A stretch of DNA of 64,000 bases from Actinocrinis sp035946395 (GTDB taxonomy: Bacteria > Actinomycetota > Actinomycetes > Streptomycetales > Catenulisporaceae): NCBI RefSeq assembly GCF_035946395.1, contig NZ_DASYZI010000439.1:1-64000 (forward strand), read 5' to 3'. Positions 7,972-16,748 of the stretch are shown here, piece after piece; the first letter of the stretch is position 1; every line of letters starts with the position of its first letter. The notes beneath the pieces are model-generated. The model worked only from the letters and a program-made list of their open reading frames with translations. It was not told where the DNA came from and ran no database searches. The position numbers were made by a program, and so were the translations under genes.

Positions 7972-9222
7972 ATGCGCAAGATCCTGATCGTCGGTGCTGG
8001 ACAGGCCGGCCTCCAGCTCGCCCATGGCCTGCTATTGGCGGGGGGATACGAGGTGACAGTAATGAGTCAGCGCCTCGCCAGCGAGATACGCGACGGCAGA
8101 GTCACCTCGACTCAATGCATGTTCGGCGCCGCGCTCGACCTTGAGCGACGCGCCCTCGGAGTGGATCTGTGGCCCGCCGCAGAGAGCGGACATCGCATCG
8201 ACGGACTCGGAGTCAGTGTGCCCGGCCCCGAAGAGGTCCCCGCTATCAACTGGCTTGGCCGTCTGAGTCAGTACGCTCAATCTGTCGACCAGCGCCTGAA
8301 GATGGCCGCTTGGTTAGAACTCTTCGCGGAACGCGGCGGAACCGTCGTGATCAACGCGGCCACCGTCTCCGACCTGGACCACCTCTCCACCCTCTACGAT
8401 CTGGTGATCGTCGCCGCAGGGAAAGGCGACATCGTCGGGCTGTTCGACCGTAACGCCGAACTCTCCCCGTACTCCGTAGCGCAGCGCTCCCTCGCGGTCG
8501 CCTACGTCCACGGAGTAGAGCCTCGCGGAGAGCATCCCGACACCACCGCCGTGCGCCTCGACCTGATCCCCACCGTCGGCGAGCTGATCGTCATCCCCGC
8601 AGTCACCACGTCGGGAACCTGCGACATCCTGTTCTGGGAAGGCATTCCCGGCGGCCCGCTCGACACCTTCGACCAGCTCGCAGACGATCCCGGGGCGCAC
8701 CTGGCGCACACCCTTGAGCTGATCCGCCAATTCGCCCCATGGGAATACGAGCGCTGTGCCGCAGCCGAGCTTACCGACGCCGGGGCGACCCTCGTCGGCC
8801 GCTACGCACCCGTGGTTCGCAAACCCATCGCAACCCTGCCCTCCGGACGCCTCGCGCTGGGCATCGCAGACGTCGTCGTCGCCAACGACCCGATCACCGG
8901 CCAGGGCAGCAACAACGCCTCCCGCGCCGCAGACGCCTACCTCACTGCGATCCTCGCGCACGGCGACCGCCCCTACGACCAGGCATTCATGCAGGCCGCG
9001 TTCGACTCGTTCTGGGCCAAGGTCGCCGTCTGCACCACGTGGACGAACGCGATGTTGGCCCCACCGCCCCCGCACGTGCTGGACATCCTCGGCGCTGCGG
9101 CTCAGCACCAGGAGATCGCCGACCGGTTCGCCAACGACTTCTCCACCCCGGACGACTTCGCCGACTGGCTGTTAGACCCCATCAAGGCCGGCACATACCT
9201 CGCCGACGTGGCCGCGCGTTAG
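7972..9222 (+). CDS. StyA-like FAD-dependent monooxygenase
   Basis: This 416-aa protein resembles the epoxidase component (StyA) of styrene and indole monooxygenases. It starts with a dinucleotide-binding motif, ILIVGAGQAGLQLAHGLL. It contains the family-like WEGIPGGP stretch and ends with a GIADVVVANDPITGQGSNNASRAADAY region, which in the family contacts the flavin. The ATG at 7972 follows AAGGGGAGAG and is preferred over 7948. StyA enzymes need a flavin reductase; none is encoded nearby, so a host reductase is implied. In this setting it may oxygenate a pathway intermediate. Confidence 0.82.
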   Translation: MRKILIVGAGQAGLQLAHGLLLAGGYEVTVMSQRLASEIRDGRVTSTQCMFGAALDLERRALGVDLWPAAESGHRIDGLGVSVPGPEEVPAINWLGRLSQYAQSVDQRLKMAAWLELFAERGGTVVINAATVSDLDHLSTLYDLVIVAAGKGDIVGLFDRNAELSPYSVAQRSLAVAYVHGVEPRGEHPDTTAVRLDLIPTVGELIVIPAVTTSGTCDILFWEGIPGGPLDTFDQLADDPGAHLAHTLELIRQFAPWEYERCAAAELTDAGATLVGRYAPVVRKPIATLPSGRLALGIADVVVANDPITGQGSNNASRAADAYLTAILAHGDRPYDQAFMQAAFDSFWAKVAVCTTWTNAMLAPPPPHVLDILGAAAQHQEIADRFANDFSTPDDFADWLLDPIKAGTYLADVAAR

Positions 9223-9253
9223 CGCGACTCGCACCGACCAACGGAGCCAACCC

Positions 9254-9646
9254 GTGTACCGCATCGCCAAGACCTTCACGTTTGAGGCCGCGCACCGCCT
9301 CAGCGGCCTACCCGAGGAACACAAGTGCGCCCGCACCCACGGTCACAGCTACCGCGTCGAGATCGTCCTGGAGAGCGAGCAGCTGACCGAGACCGGATTC
9401 GTTGACGACTTCGCCGAGCTGAAGCCGCTGGGCGACTACATCGCCGCATCGCTGGACCACAGCGACCTGAACAGCGCCCTCGACGGCAACCCGACCAGCG
9501 AACTGCTCGCCCGTCACTTGGCCGACTGGTTCGAGCGCCATCTCGCGCCGGACCTCAACGGGCAGCTGGCCAGCGTCCGCGTGAGCGAGACGGCCAGCAG
9601 CTGGGCCGAATACCTCCCCGCATCGTGCAGGGAGAGCGCATCGTGA
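9254..9646 (+). CDS. queD: 6-carboxytetrahydropterin synthase (QueD/PTPS family)
   Basis: This 130-aa protein belongs to the PTPS/QueD family, which converts 7,8-dihydroneopterin triphosphate to 6-carboxytetrahydropterin on the 7-deazaguanine pathway. Zinc ligands are visible as the His of AAHRL and the two His of HGHSY. The catalytic Cys is in KCARTHGH, the Asp-His pair in LDHSDLN, and the substrate-binding Glu in VSETASSW. The 3' end overlaps queE, so the two steps are coupled. No GTP cyclohydrolase gene is in the window, so the host must supply the substrate. Confidence 0.93.
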   Translation: MYRIAKTFTFEAAHRLSGLPEEHKCARTHGHSYRVEIVLESEQLTETGFVDDFAELKPLGDYIAASLDHSDLNSALDGNPTSELLARHLADWFERHLAPDLNGQLASVRVSETASSWAEYLPASCRESAS

Positions 9647-10362
9647 CGCTGACACTGGCAACCACCGCACAGCAGGCCGGATATCTACTGGTCAACGAGC
9701 TGTTCGGTCCAACGTTCCAGGGCGAGGGACCATCCGCCGGGCAGCGCGCAGCGTTCTTGCGGCTGGCCGACTGCAACCTCGCGTGCGCCTGGTGCGACTC
9801 TCGGCACAGCTGGGACTGGCGCCGCCACGATCAGGCGGCCGAAACCCGTCGCGTCACCGTCGAGACCGTCGCGGCCCAACTCCTCGCCCTCGGCACCGAC
9901 CTGGTCGTGATCACCGGCGGTGAGCCGTTGCTGCAAGCCGAGGCGGTCACCGACCTGGCGACTTTGCTGCGGGCGGCAGGCCGATGCATCGAGGTGGAAA
10001 CCAACGGCACAATCCCACCACCGTCACAGCTGACCGACCTGATCGAGCGGTACAACGTCTCGCCGAAGCTGCGCAACGCCGGGCTAGGCAGCAGGCCGAT
10101 CGACGCCGCGGCACTGACCGCGTTCGTCACCAGTGGCAAGGCCGTGTTCAAGTTCGTGGCCTGCGGCGCAGACGACGCCGCGCAGATCGCCGCGCTGCAA
10201 GACGCCTACGGACTTCATCCCGTGTGGGTAATGCCGCAGGCCACCTCACCCGAAGAAGTCGTCTCCGGTATGCGCCAGCTCGCCGACACAGCCCTCGAAC
10301 ACAGCTGGAATCTGACCAGCCGCCTGCACATCCTGCTGTGGGGTGACCAGCGTGGCCGATGA
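9643..10362 (+). CDS. queE: 7-carboxy-7-deazaguanine synthase (QueE), radical SAM
   Basis: This 239-aa radical SAM enzyme rearranges 6-carboxytetrahydropterin to 7-carboxy-7-deazaguanine. It has the FQGEGPSAGQRAAFLRL N-terminus typical of QueE, a canonical CNLACAWC cluster (CX3CX2C), the VITGGEPLLQ strand, and VETNGT. The GTG at 9643 overlaps the queD stop and follows AGGGAGAG; 9625 is an alternative. The next pathway enzyme, QueC, is absent from the window, so 7-carboxy-7-deazaguanine itself may be the branch point. Confidence 0.93.
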   Translation: MTLTLATTAQQAGYLLVNELFGPTFQGEGPSAGQRAAFLRLADCNLACAWCDSRHSWDWRRHDQAAETRRVTVETVAAQLLALGTDLVVITGGEPLLQAEAVTDLATLLRAAGRCIEVETNGTIPPPSQLTDLIERYNVSPKLRNAGLGSRPIDAAALTAFVTSGKAVFKFVACGADDAAQIAALQDAYGLHPVWVMPQATSPEEVVSGMRQLADTALEHSWNLTSRLHILLWGDQRGR

Positions 10363-10846
10363 ACCGGACACCAGCCGTCTGTCATGGTTCGCCGTCGAAG
10401 CCCAGGCTCGGTGCCTCGCGGAGGCCGCGTCCGAAGACCGCGCACCGGACTGTGTCGTCGGCGTTCTGCGCGGCGGCGCGATCCCGGCCGTGCTCGTCGC
10501 CCACCTGCTGCGCGTACGCGACCTGCGCACGGTCGAGGTCACCCACACGCTGCACGACGGAATCGACGCCCCGAAAAGCCCCCAAGTGCGTGTCGGCAAT
10601 CCCTCCACGCTCGGCGATCTGACCGGTCTCGACGTGCTGATCGTGGACGACGTCGCGGGCACCGGCCATACGGTGCGCGCTACCGCCGCGCTGGCATCGC
10701 ACGCGGGCGCGGCCCGTGTACGCACCGCAGTGTGCGTCTCGAACCAAGCCAACCTCGACCCGGACCTGTCCAGATCCGAGGTCCCCACATATACGGCCCT
10801 CACCACCCGAGGATGGGTGGTCTTCCCCTGGGAGGCGCAGCCATGA
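10352..10846 (+). CDS. PRPP-dependent phosphoribosyltransferase
   Basis: This 164-aa type I phosphoribosyltransferase carries the 13-residue PRPP motif VLIVDDVAGTGHTV (about residues 90-103) and an early VVGVLRGGAIPAVLVA loop. It could attach ribose-5-phosphate to a base, as ToyH does for preQ0-type bases in toyocamycin biosynthesis. That parallel is by gene context, not by demonstrated sequence identity. GTG at 10352 or 10343 may be used; both overlap the end of queE. Its own stop overlaps the methyltransferase ATG. Confidence 0.85.
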   Translation: MADEPDTSRLSWFAVEAQARCLAEAASEDRAPDCVVGVLRGGAIPAVLVAHLLRVRDLRTVEVTHTLHDGIDAPKSPQVRVGNPSTLGDLTGLDVLIVDDVAGTGHTVRATAALASHAGAARVRTAVCVSNQANLDPDLSRSEVPTYTALTTRGWVVFPWEAQP

Positions 10847-11676
10847 CCGCCACTGACCCGGCACCCACGCTGCCAGAGCAGTACACCACCCGACCCGGCA
10901 CCCCGATGATCGGCCCGTACAGCGCCAACCAGATGGATGATTTCTACGAGGCTCTGCACCGGGGCGAGGCCAAGCCCACCGGGATCATGAACCTTCTGCA
11001 ACACCTGCTGATCGCCGAGCACTGCCCCGAGGGCGCCACGGTCCTTGACGTGTGCTGCGGGCGCGGCTTGGCGCTGCCGCTGCTGCACCGCTACGCCCCG
11101 CAGATCTTCCGATACATCGGCCTGGACATCTCGCCGGAGAACATCTCCGAGGCGCACAAGATGCTTGAGCGCTGCCGCGCCGTTTACGGCGAACAGTTCG
11201 GAGTCGAGTTCGTCCACTGCGACGTGTCCGAGCCGTTCGCCGTCCCCCAGGTCGACCTTGCGATCTACACCTCAGCGCTCGAACACCTTCCCGGCCCGCT
11301 GGGAGCCGCGAGCCTGGGACACACCGCCGACGCGCTACGCCCCGGCGGCGTGCTCTACCTGTCCACGCCGGCCACCCCGGGCGATCCGCCCCGGGCACTG
11401 CAACACCGGGTCCACGTCTACGAATGGTCCCGGCAGGAAACCCTCGACGCACTGGAATCCGTCGGACTCGCCGTCGAATACGAGATCGGACTGCTGCCAC
11501 CCGACCAGCCAGAAACCCTCGCCACCGCCCTGGCCACTCGCTACGGCAACAGCGCCGCCGCCTGGTACTACGACCTCGCCTCACGGGTGCCCGCCGCACT
11601 CCTCGGCACGATCGCCGCAACCTGCGCCCCGCAGGTGGCGACCGAAATCCTCTACGTCGCCCGGAAATCAATGTGA
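10843..11676 (+). CDS. Class I SAM-dependent methyltransferase
   Basis: This 277-aa protein has a Rossmann methyltransferase core. Motif I is VLDVCCGRGLALPLL, motif II is YIGLDIS, an acidic strand VEFVHCDVS follows, and motif IV is LAIYTSALEHLPG. A late LRPGGVLYLSTP strand completes it. This is the broad UbiE/Methyltransf_11/25 group, so the substrate is open. The start is an ATGA overlap with the phosphoribosyltransferase gene, and the end is a GTGA overlap with the kinase gene. Confidence 0.88.
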   Translation: MTATDPAPTLPEQYTTRPGTPMIGPYSANQMDDFYEALHRGEAKPTGIMNLLQHLLIAEHCPEGATVLDVCCGRGLALPLLHRYAPQIFRYIGLDISPENISEAHKMLERCRAVYGEQFGVEFVHCDVSEPFAVPQVDLAIYTSALEHLPGPLGAASLGHTADALRPGGVLYLSTPATPGDPPRALQHRVHVYEWSRQETLDALESVGLAVEYEIGLLPPDQPETLATALATRYGNSAAAWYYDLASRVPAALLGTIAATCAPQVATEILYVARKSM

Positions 11677-12404
11677 CCGCGACCGCGACGACCGCCGCTC
11701 CGGCGCACCCCGACGCGGGCGCGCCCATCTCGCCGCTGTGGATCACCGTCGAAGGCATCAATGGCGTCGGCAAGACGACGGCGATCAAGGCGGCTACGCC
11801 GCTGCTCGGCCCCGGATGTCTACGGCTGGGCGAGCTGACCGACCAGAATCCGGACACGCTGCCCGGACGGCTGATCAGTGCGCTGTCCGCAGCCGATGAC
11901 GTCTATTTGCGCACTGGCCACCCCATCGCCGAAACGCTCGCGCTGTTGGCACTGAAGACTCGGGAATACGAGCGCTACGCCCCGAAGCGCGCACCCGGCC
12001 TCGACCTGATCCTCGAAGACCGTGGCATCGACACGGTCGCCGCCTACCAGGCAGCGATCATCGAGCAGGTCGACTCCGGCGCGGACGCGCTCGCTTTGGC
12101 CCAGCAGATCCTGCGCCAGGCCGTGCTCTTCCGCCCGCCGCCCGACTACACAATCCTTCTGCTCGGCGATCGCGATACCTGCCTCGACCGGTTCGAACAA
12201 CGCCTGAACATCACCCTCACCCTGCGCGACCGGCAGCTGGTCGGCCGCATCGAAGAGCTTTACCGGGCGCTGGCCGAGATCGAACCAGACCGCTACATCC
12301 CGCTGACCGTCACCGGGATGACCTCGAACCAATGCGCACACCGCCTCGCCGCGCTGTGCCGCAGCCTGATCGACGCCGACGCGGGGGCGGACTATGGCAC
12401 GTGA
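11673..12404 (+). CDS. Thymidylate-kinase-like P-loop kinase, copy 1
   Basis: This 243-aa protein has the Walker A motif VEGINGVGKTTAIK (about residues 25-38) and a DR-type motif, LEDRGIDTVAAYQAAI. It continues with YTILLLGDRDTCLDRFEQR, where the lid region lies. The layout is that of dTMP kinases, but the DRY signature is altered to DRG. Together with a second copy at 15315, this suggests a (deoxy)nucleotide analogue as substrate. The start overlaps the methyltransferase stop (GTGA). Confidence 0.83.
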   Translation: MTATATTAAPAHPDAGAPISPLWITVEGINGVGKTTAIKAATPLLGPGCLRLGELTDQNPDTLPGRLISALSAADDVYLRTGHPIAETLALLALKTREYERYAPKRAPGLDLILEDRGIDTVAAYQAAIIEQVDSGADALALAQQILRQAVLFRPPPDYTILLLGDRDTCLDRFEQRLNITLTLRDRQLVGRIEELYRALAEIEPDRYIPLTVTGMTSNQCAHRLAALCRSLIDADAGADYGT

Positions 12405-13431
12405 CATCACCCTGCTATGGGCGTTGCGATCGACGTGCAAATTCACCTGCGGATACTGCTACTTCGGCACGATCGCCGCCCACCGGGCCGAGGTGCCGAC
12501 CGCCCCGGGCGCGCTGTCCCACCTTCGCCGCGACGACCTGACCCGCGAGGAGATCTTCGCGTTCGCCCGCAGCCTCGACAGCTCTCCGGTGGCACGAGTG
12601 GTGATCGCGGGCGGCGAGCCGCTGGATTGGCCGCACACCCTCGATCTGATCGCGACCATCAAAGCGGCCGGCTGCCAGGTGGTGATCGCCACCAACGGAA
12701 TACCGCTGAACAAGCCGGCCGTGGCCGGCCGCCTGGTCGAGCTCGGCGTGGACGGGGTATCGGTATCGCTGGACTCCACGGACGCGGCCGTCAACGACGA
12801 ACTGCGTCCCGCGCTCGGCGGCTACGCCGCTCACGGCGACGTACTCTCCGGCATCCGGACCCTGATCGCCGCACGAGGAGAAGGACCCGCGCCGCGCGTA
12901 GGCATCTACAGCGTGGTTTCCCGCCGCACCCTCAATCAGATCGGCGCGTTGGCCGAGCTCGCGGTAAAGCTCGGCTGCGACTACTACGTGCCCCAGCCGG
13001 TCTCGCTCTCCCCGGACCATGCCCTCGACAGAGAACTGACCCCGTACGGGCAGGAGGTCGATCGCGTCGCCGCCGAGCTGACCAGCCTTCACACCACCGG
13101 CCTGCCACTCGCGCTGCCGGGCTTGCACTACACGCGCCTGTTTATCGCCTCGATCACCGACCGGACCCCGCGCCGGGTCGAAGACTGCTTCGGCGGCGCG
13201 CAGCTGTTCTTTGTCCAACCCAACGGCTCGTTGTGGGACTGCCCCTCGGACCTGCGGATCGCCGCGACTCCACCCGAGCGGCGCCGCACGATCAAGGGCG
13301 CTGATGCACGCACCCTCTTTGCCGACCGGCCCGCATGCACCGACTGCGCGCTGCTCGGGCGCGACTGCGTAAGCATGTTCCCGCTCGTGCGCAGCCTGCC
13401 CCGGATGCTGCGTCTGGAGGAGGTTCGATGA
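12394..13431 (+). CDS. Radical SAM enzyme with SPASM-like C-terminal cysteines
   Basis: This 345-aa protein has the radical SAM cluster CKFTCGYC at about residues 15-22 (CX3CX2C), the VIAGGEPLDWP strand and VSVSLDSTD. A C-terminal cysteine set (DCFGG, LWDCPSD, CTDCALLGRDC) resembles the auxiliary-cluster region of SPASM/twitch enzymes. Such enzymes modify peptides or rearrange small molecules. No precursor peptide is evident, so a small-molecule role is favoured. It overlaps the upstream kinase gene by 11 bases. Confidence 0.88.
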   Translation: MARDITLLWALRSTCKFTCGYCYFGTIAAHRAEVPTAPGALSHLRRDDLTREEIFAFARSLDSSPVARVVIAGGEPLDWPHTLDLIATIKAAGCQVVIATNGIPLNKPAVAGRLVELGVDGVSVSLDSTDAAVNDELRPALGGYAAHGDVLSGIRTLIAARGEGPAPRVGIYSVVSRRTLNQIGALAELAVKLGCDYYVPQPVSLSPDHALDRELTPYGQEVDRVAAELTSLHTTGLPLALPGLHYTRLFIASITDRTPRRVEDCFGGAQLFFVQPNGSLWDCPSDLRIAATPPERRRTIKGADARTLFADRPACTDCALLGRDCVSMFPLVRSLPRMLRLEEVR

Positions 13432-14543
13432 TTGAGATCCCGCCCGACAAGCGCGACCAACGGCACCTGCATGATGCGCTCGCCGCAGCTCTAAGCCAGA
13501 TGCCCGACCCGTTCGCATCTCGCTGGGCCGGGCAGTTCGAGGAAAACCTGTCCGCGTATTTCGGAGGCGTGCACGCCATCGCCGTCTCCTCGGGCACCAC
13601 CGCTCTGCACACCGCGCTGGCGTGCGCAGGAATCGGCCCCGGCGACGACGTCTTAGTGCCCTCGCTCACGGTCGTGATGTCCGCCGCGCCGATCCTGACC
13701 GCAGGCGCCCGCCCGGTGTTCGTCGACAGCAACCCGCACACCCTCGACATCGACTACCAGGACGCGGCGCGACGACTGACCGAACGCACCCGGGCGATCA
13801 TGCCCGTGCACCTGTGGGGCCGCATGGGCGACCCCGCCGTCCTGCGCGACTTCGCCGACCGTCACGGCCTGGTCGTGATCGAGGACGCCTGCCAGGCCGT
13901 CGGCAGCTCCCGTGACGATATGGCCGCCGGAACGATCGGCGACTACGGCGCCTTCAGCACCAAGGACGGCAAGATCCTATGGTCGGGCGAAGGCGGATTC
14001 CTGGTCACCAGCGATGTGACGCGCGCCGATCTCGCCCGCGCGTTCCGCACCCACTGGCAGACGCCCCCAAGCGGACAGGCTCCGCTGTCCCGGGCCGCCG
14101 CGAACTACCGGCTCGCCGAACCCTTGGCGGCCATCGCCGCGCTCAACGCCATCCACCTTCCCTACCTGCTCTCCCGCCGCCGAGCCCAGACCCGGCGCCT
14201 GCTCGATCGGGTCGCCGGCCTACCCGGGCTGACTGTGCTCGAACCCCATCCGGCCGAGCGCTGGAACCACTACGCGCCGCTGCTGCGCATCGACCTGCCC
14301 GAACCGCGCCGGCTGTGCGAGCGTCTGGCCGAGCTACACGTGCCCAACAGCGTCGGCACGTTCAAGCTCGTGCCCTGCGACACCCGGTCCGCGTTCGCCA
14401 CACCCGGCGCCGCTCCCTGCCCCGGCGCCGCCCAAGTAATCGACACGATCCTCGCCCCGATCCTGACCGACCGCGACGACGAGGACAGCATCGACACCCA
14501 GGCCCTGGTGATCGAGAAAGAGGTCACAGCATGGACGCGATGA
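13428..14543 (+). CDS. DegT/DnrJ/EryC1/StrS-family PLP aminotransferase
   Basis: This 371-aa protein is a sugar-aminotransferase-type PLP enzyme. It shows the AVSSGTTALHTAL cofactor-phosphate loop, PSLTVVMSAAPILTAGARPVFVD, the Asp-containing VIEDACQAVGS, and the presumed Schiff-base Lys region FSTKDGKILWSGEGG. The family aminates keto-sugars or related ketones in antibiotic pathways. The ATG at 13428 overlaps the radical SAM stop. With the phosphoribosyltransferase and kinases, it suggests an amino-modified sugar or nucleoside. Confidence 0.9.
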   Translation: MIEIPPDKRDQRHLHDALAAALSQMPDPFASRWAGQFEENLSAYFGGVHAIAVSSGTTALHTALACAGIGPGDDVLVPSLTVVMSAAPILTAGARPVFVDSNPHTLDIDYQDAARRLTERTRAIMPVHLWGRMGDPAVLRDFADRHGLVVIEDACQAVGSSRDDMAAGTIGDYGAFSTKDGKILWSGEGGFLVTSDVTRADLARAFRTHWQTPPSGQAPLSRAAANYRLAEPLAAIAALNAIHLPYLLSRRRAQTRRLLDRVAGLPGLTVLEPHPAERWNHYAPLLRIDLPEPRRLCERLAELHVPNSVGTFKLVPCDTRSAFATPGAAPCPGAAQVIDTILAPILTDRDDEDSIDTQALVIEKEVTAWTR

Positions 14544-14642
14544 CCGGCATTGCGGACCCGATCGCGGCCGTAGACCGAGGATCTTGACCTGCACTGATCC
14601 CCTGCTGCGAACTGTGCCCCACAGCCGATCTGGAGAACGACC

Positions 14643-15302
14643 GTGCCGCCCCTGAGCGCCGACCCGGAGTTTCGCGCGACCACCTTCGTGGTCATCGATT
14701 TCGAAGCCACCACTCCCGCTGGACATTCGCCTGAACCGATCGAAGTGGCCGCCGTGGCACTTCGATTCGACGGCACAACCCCGCGCGAGATCGGCGACTT
14801 CGAGGCGCTGATGTGCCCACCCGCGCACGCCCCCGTCACCCGCTTCGACACCGAGCAGACCGGGATCACCCCGCAGATGGTCCAGGACCAGCCCGCCGCC
14901 GGGGCGGTCCTCGCCCAACTCGACCACCTGCTGACCGCCCCGCCGTACCTGCTGGTCGCCCACAACGCCAGCGTCGAGGGAAACCTGATTTACGCACAGC
15001 GCGGCGCCTGCCCCGTGCTCGCGCACACCCACTTGATCGACACCGTCAAGCTCTCCCGCCGCCTCCAGCCGGACCTGCCCAGCCACTCGCTGGACTGGTT
15101 GCTCTCCCATTTCGGCATCGCGCGACCGCCCGACCGGCACCGCGCGATGGCAGACGTCCGGGTCACCGTCGCGGTGCTCGCCCGCCTCCTGGCTCTCGCC
15201 GATCAACGCGGCGACCCACACGACCTAACTGGCCTGATGACCGTCGCAGGCTACACGGCGAAGGCGACCAAACCCGTCCAAGAAACCATCTTCGATGTGT
15301 AG
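14643..15302 (+). CDS. DnaQ-like 3'-5' exonuclease (DEDDh)
   Basis: This 219-aa protein has the Exo I motif VVIDFEATTPAG (DxE), Exo II region LVAHNASVEGNLI, and Exo III HRAMADVRVT with the His and Asp of the DEDDh class. It would act on DNA or RNA 3' ends, or on nucleotide-like phosphodiesters. The GTG at 14643 is preceded by GGAGAACGACC. It is one of the few genes in the operon with a leader gap: 99 bases separate it from the aminotransferase. An exonuclease among biosynthetic genes is odd and fits a nucleotide substrate. Confidence 0.87.
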   Translation: MPPLSADPEFRATTFVVIDFEATTPAGHSPEPIEVAAVALRFDGTTPREIGDFEALMCPPAHAPVTRFDTEQTGITPQMVQDQPAAGAVLAQLDHLLTAPPYLLVAHNASVEGNLIYAQRGACPVLAHTHLIDTVKLSRRLQPDLPSHSLDWLLSHFGIARPPDRHRAMADVRVTVAVLARLLALADQRGDPHDLTGLMTVAGYTAKATKPVQETIFDV

Positions 15303-15314
15303 TGGGAGGCCCCT

Positions 15315-16109
15315 GTGTCCACCGTGCCGAACCCGCCGTGCACACGCGGCACGCTGATCTCGATCGAGGGCATCAACGGCGTCGGCAAGACCTACCTGAC
15401 CGACCGCCTCAGAACCCTGCTCCCAGCATCGGGCCGCGGCGCGCCCCTGGTCCTGGAGGAGTTCTCCGCCCGGAAAACCGGCGACGACCTCGGCCGCGCA
15501 CTACTGCACGCCCTGATCGACACGGCCGACGGCGACATGTTCCTGCGTAGCGGAACGCCGGGTACCGAGGCACTGCTGCTGTTCGCGATCAAAGCCTACG
15601 ACCTGGACATCGCCCATCCCGCGCTCGCCGAGGGCAGGCTGGTGATCGAGGGCCGCGGCCTGGACACCACCGCCATCTACCAGGCGCTACTCACGGAATC
15701 CTCCGACACGGCAGCCACCGCACGCGCCAGGGCTCTGCTGGAGTTCGCCGCGACGTGGCGCGCGCTGCCGGATCTCACGATCCTGATCATCGACGATCCA
15801 GACCGGGCGATGCAGCGCGCCGAGCAGCGCGGAACATTCACCTACAGCGCCGCGGACCGCAGCTTGCAGCGACGCGCAGCCGCCTTGTACCTCACCCTCG
15901 CAACCGACGCCCCAGACCGCATCCGCATCCTCGACCGGCGCACCGTGGACGAGAACGGCGCCGTTCAGCAGATGCGCGACTGGATCACCAAAGCCCGCAA
16001 CGCCGACCGGGCCTGTCTGTCGCAGCCGTGGCACGGCCAACCCGGGACCTGCGCCGACGGCGCATGCCGATTCGGCAGTCACCCCGCCACGGCTGCGACA
16101 GCGCCGTGA
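15315..16109 (+). CDS. Thymidylate-kinase-like P-loop kinase, copy 2
   Basis: This 264-aa protein is a diverged relative of the kinase at 11673. Shared features are the P-loop IEGINGVGKTYLTDRL, the IEGRGLDTTAIYQALL motif and LTILIIDDPDRAMQRAEQR. A cysteine-containing tail (PGTCADGACRFGSH) is extra. Two distinct kinases in one operon could act in series on mono- and diphosphates, or on two substrates. It begins 12 bases after the exonuclease and converges with the Nudix gene. Confidence 0.83.
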   Translation: MSTVPNPPCTRGTLISIEGINGVGKTYLTDRLRTLLPASGRGAPLVLEEFSARKTGDDLGRALLHALIDTADGDMFLRSGTPGTEALLLFAIKAYDLDIAHPALAEGRLVIEGRGLDTTAIYQALLTESSDTAATARARALLEFAATWRALPDLTILIIDDPDRAMQRAEQRGTFTYSAADRSLQRRAAALYLTLATDAPDRIRILDRRTVDENGAVQQMRDWITKARNADRACLSQPWHGQPGTCADGACRFGSHPATAATAP

Positions 16110-16113
16110 CCGG

Positions 16114-16608
16114 TCAGATGGCGCCCACCGCCACGATCCCAGCGATGCGGGGAAAGAGCTCCTTGGCCAACAGCTTGGTGTCCTCGAACACGTCCGGGTG
16201 CTCCAACAGCTCCTCCAAGCTCATCCACACCGTCTCGTGCACCCCCGCGCCCGCCGGCTGGTCGAGATCAGCCAGAGCTACGAAGACATGGTCGACGTGC
16301 ACATGCGGCTCGCCAAGGTGGTTATCCGCAGGAACCCGCAGCTCACTGACCCACCACGGCTGCGGCATACGCGGATGCGGATACCCCGCCGGCAGATCGG
16401 GGCACGCAGGCTCCAGCAGCTCCACGCCGCGCAGACCCGTCTCCTCCTCGGTCTCCCGCTCGCCGGCTTCGGCCGCCGTCTCATTGTCCTCGACATGCCC
16501 GCCCGGGATCATCCGCTTGCCCAGGCGCGGCTGCTGCACCATCGCCACCCGCAACTCGCCCTCGATCTGGGCGAACACGAACACGGACGCGGTCAGATGC
16601 TTGATCAC
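16114..16608 (-). CDS. Nudix hydrolase
   Basis: This 164-aa protein contains a complete Nudix box, GHVEDNETAAEAGERETEEETGL, spread over about residues 37-59, which binds Mg2+ and cleaves nucleoside diphosphates linked to another moiety. It is the only minus-strand gene inside the large operon. It uses a GTG start at 16608. Its placement suggests clean-up of misprocessed nucleotide intermediates, but that is inference. Confidence 0.9.
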   Translation of the reverse strand: MIKHLTASVFVFAQIEGELRVAMVQQPRLGKRMIPGGHVEDNETAAEAGERETEEETGLRGVELLEPACPDLPAGYPHPRMPQPWWVSELRVPADNHLGEPHVHVDHVFVALADLDQPAGAGVHETVWMSLEELLEHPDVFEDTKLLAKELFPRIAGIVAVGAI

Positions 16609-16748
16609 ATCAACACCTCTGCACTCGTCGACGGCGACACGCCAACCGCTGATCCGGCGGCCCAGACCGAGCCTGCCACAGCAGCGCCCTCCGTACCGGC
16701 AGACCGGCCGAACCGAGGCGCACCAGCACCCGATCCGGAGGGCTCGAC

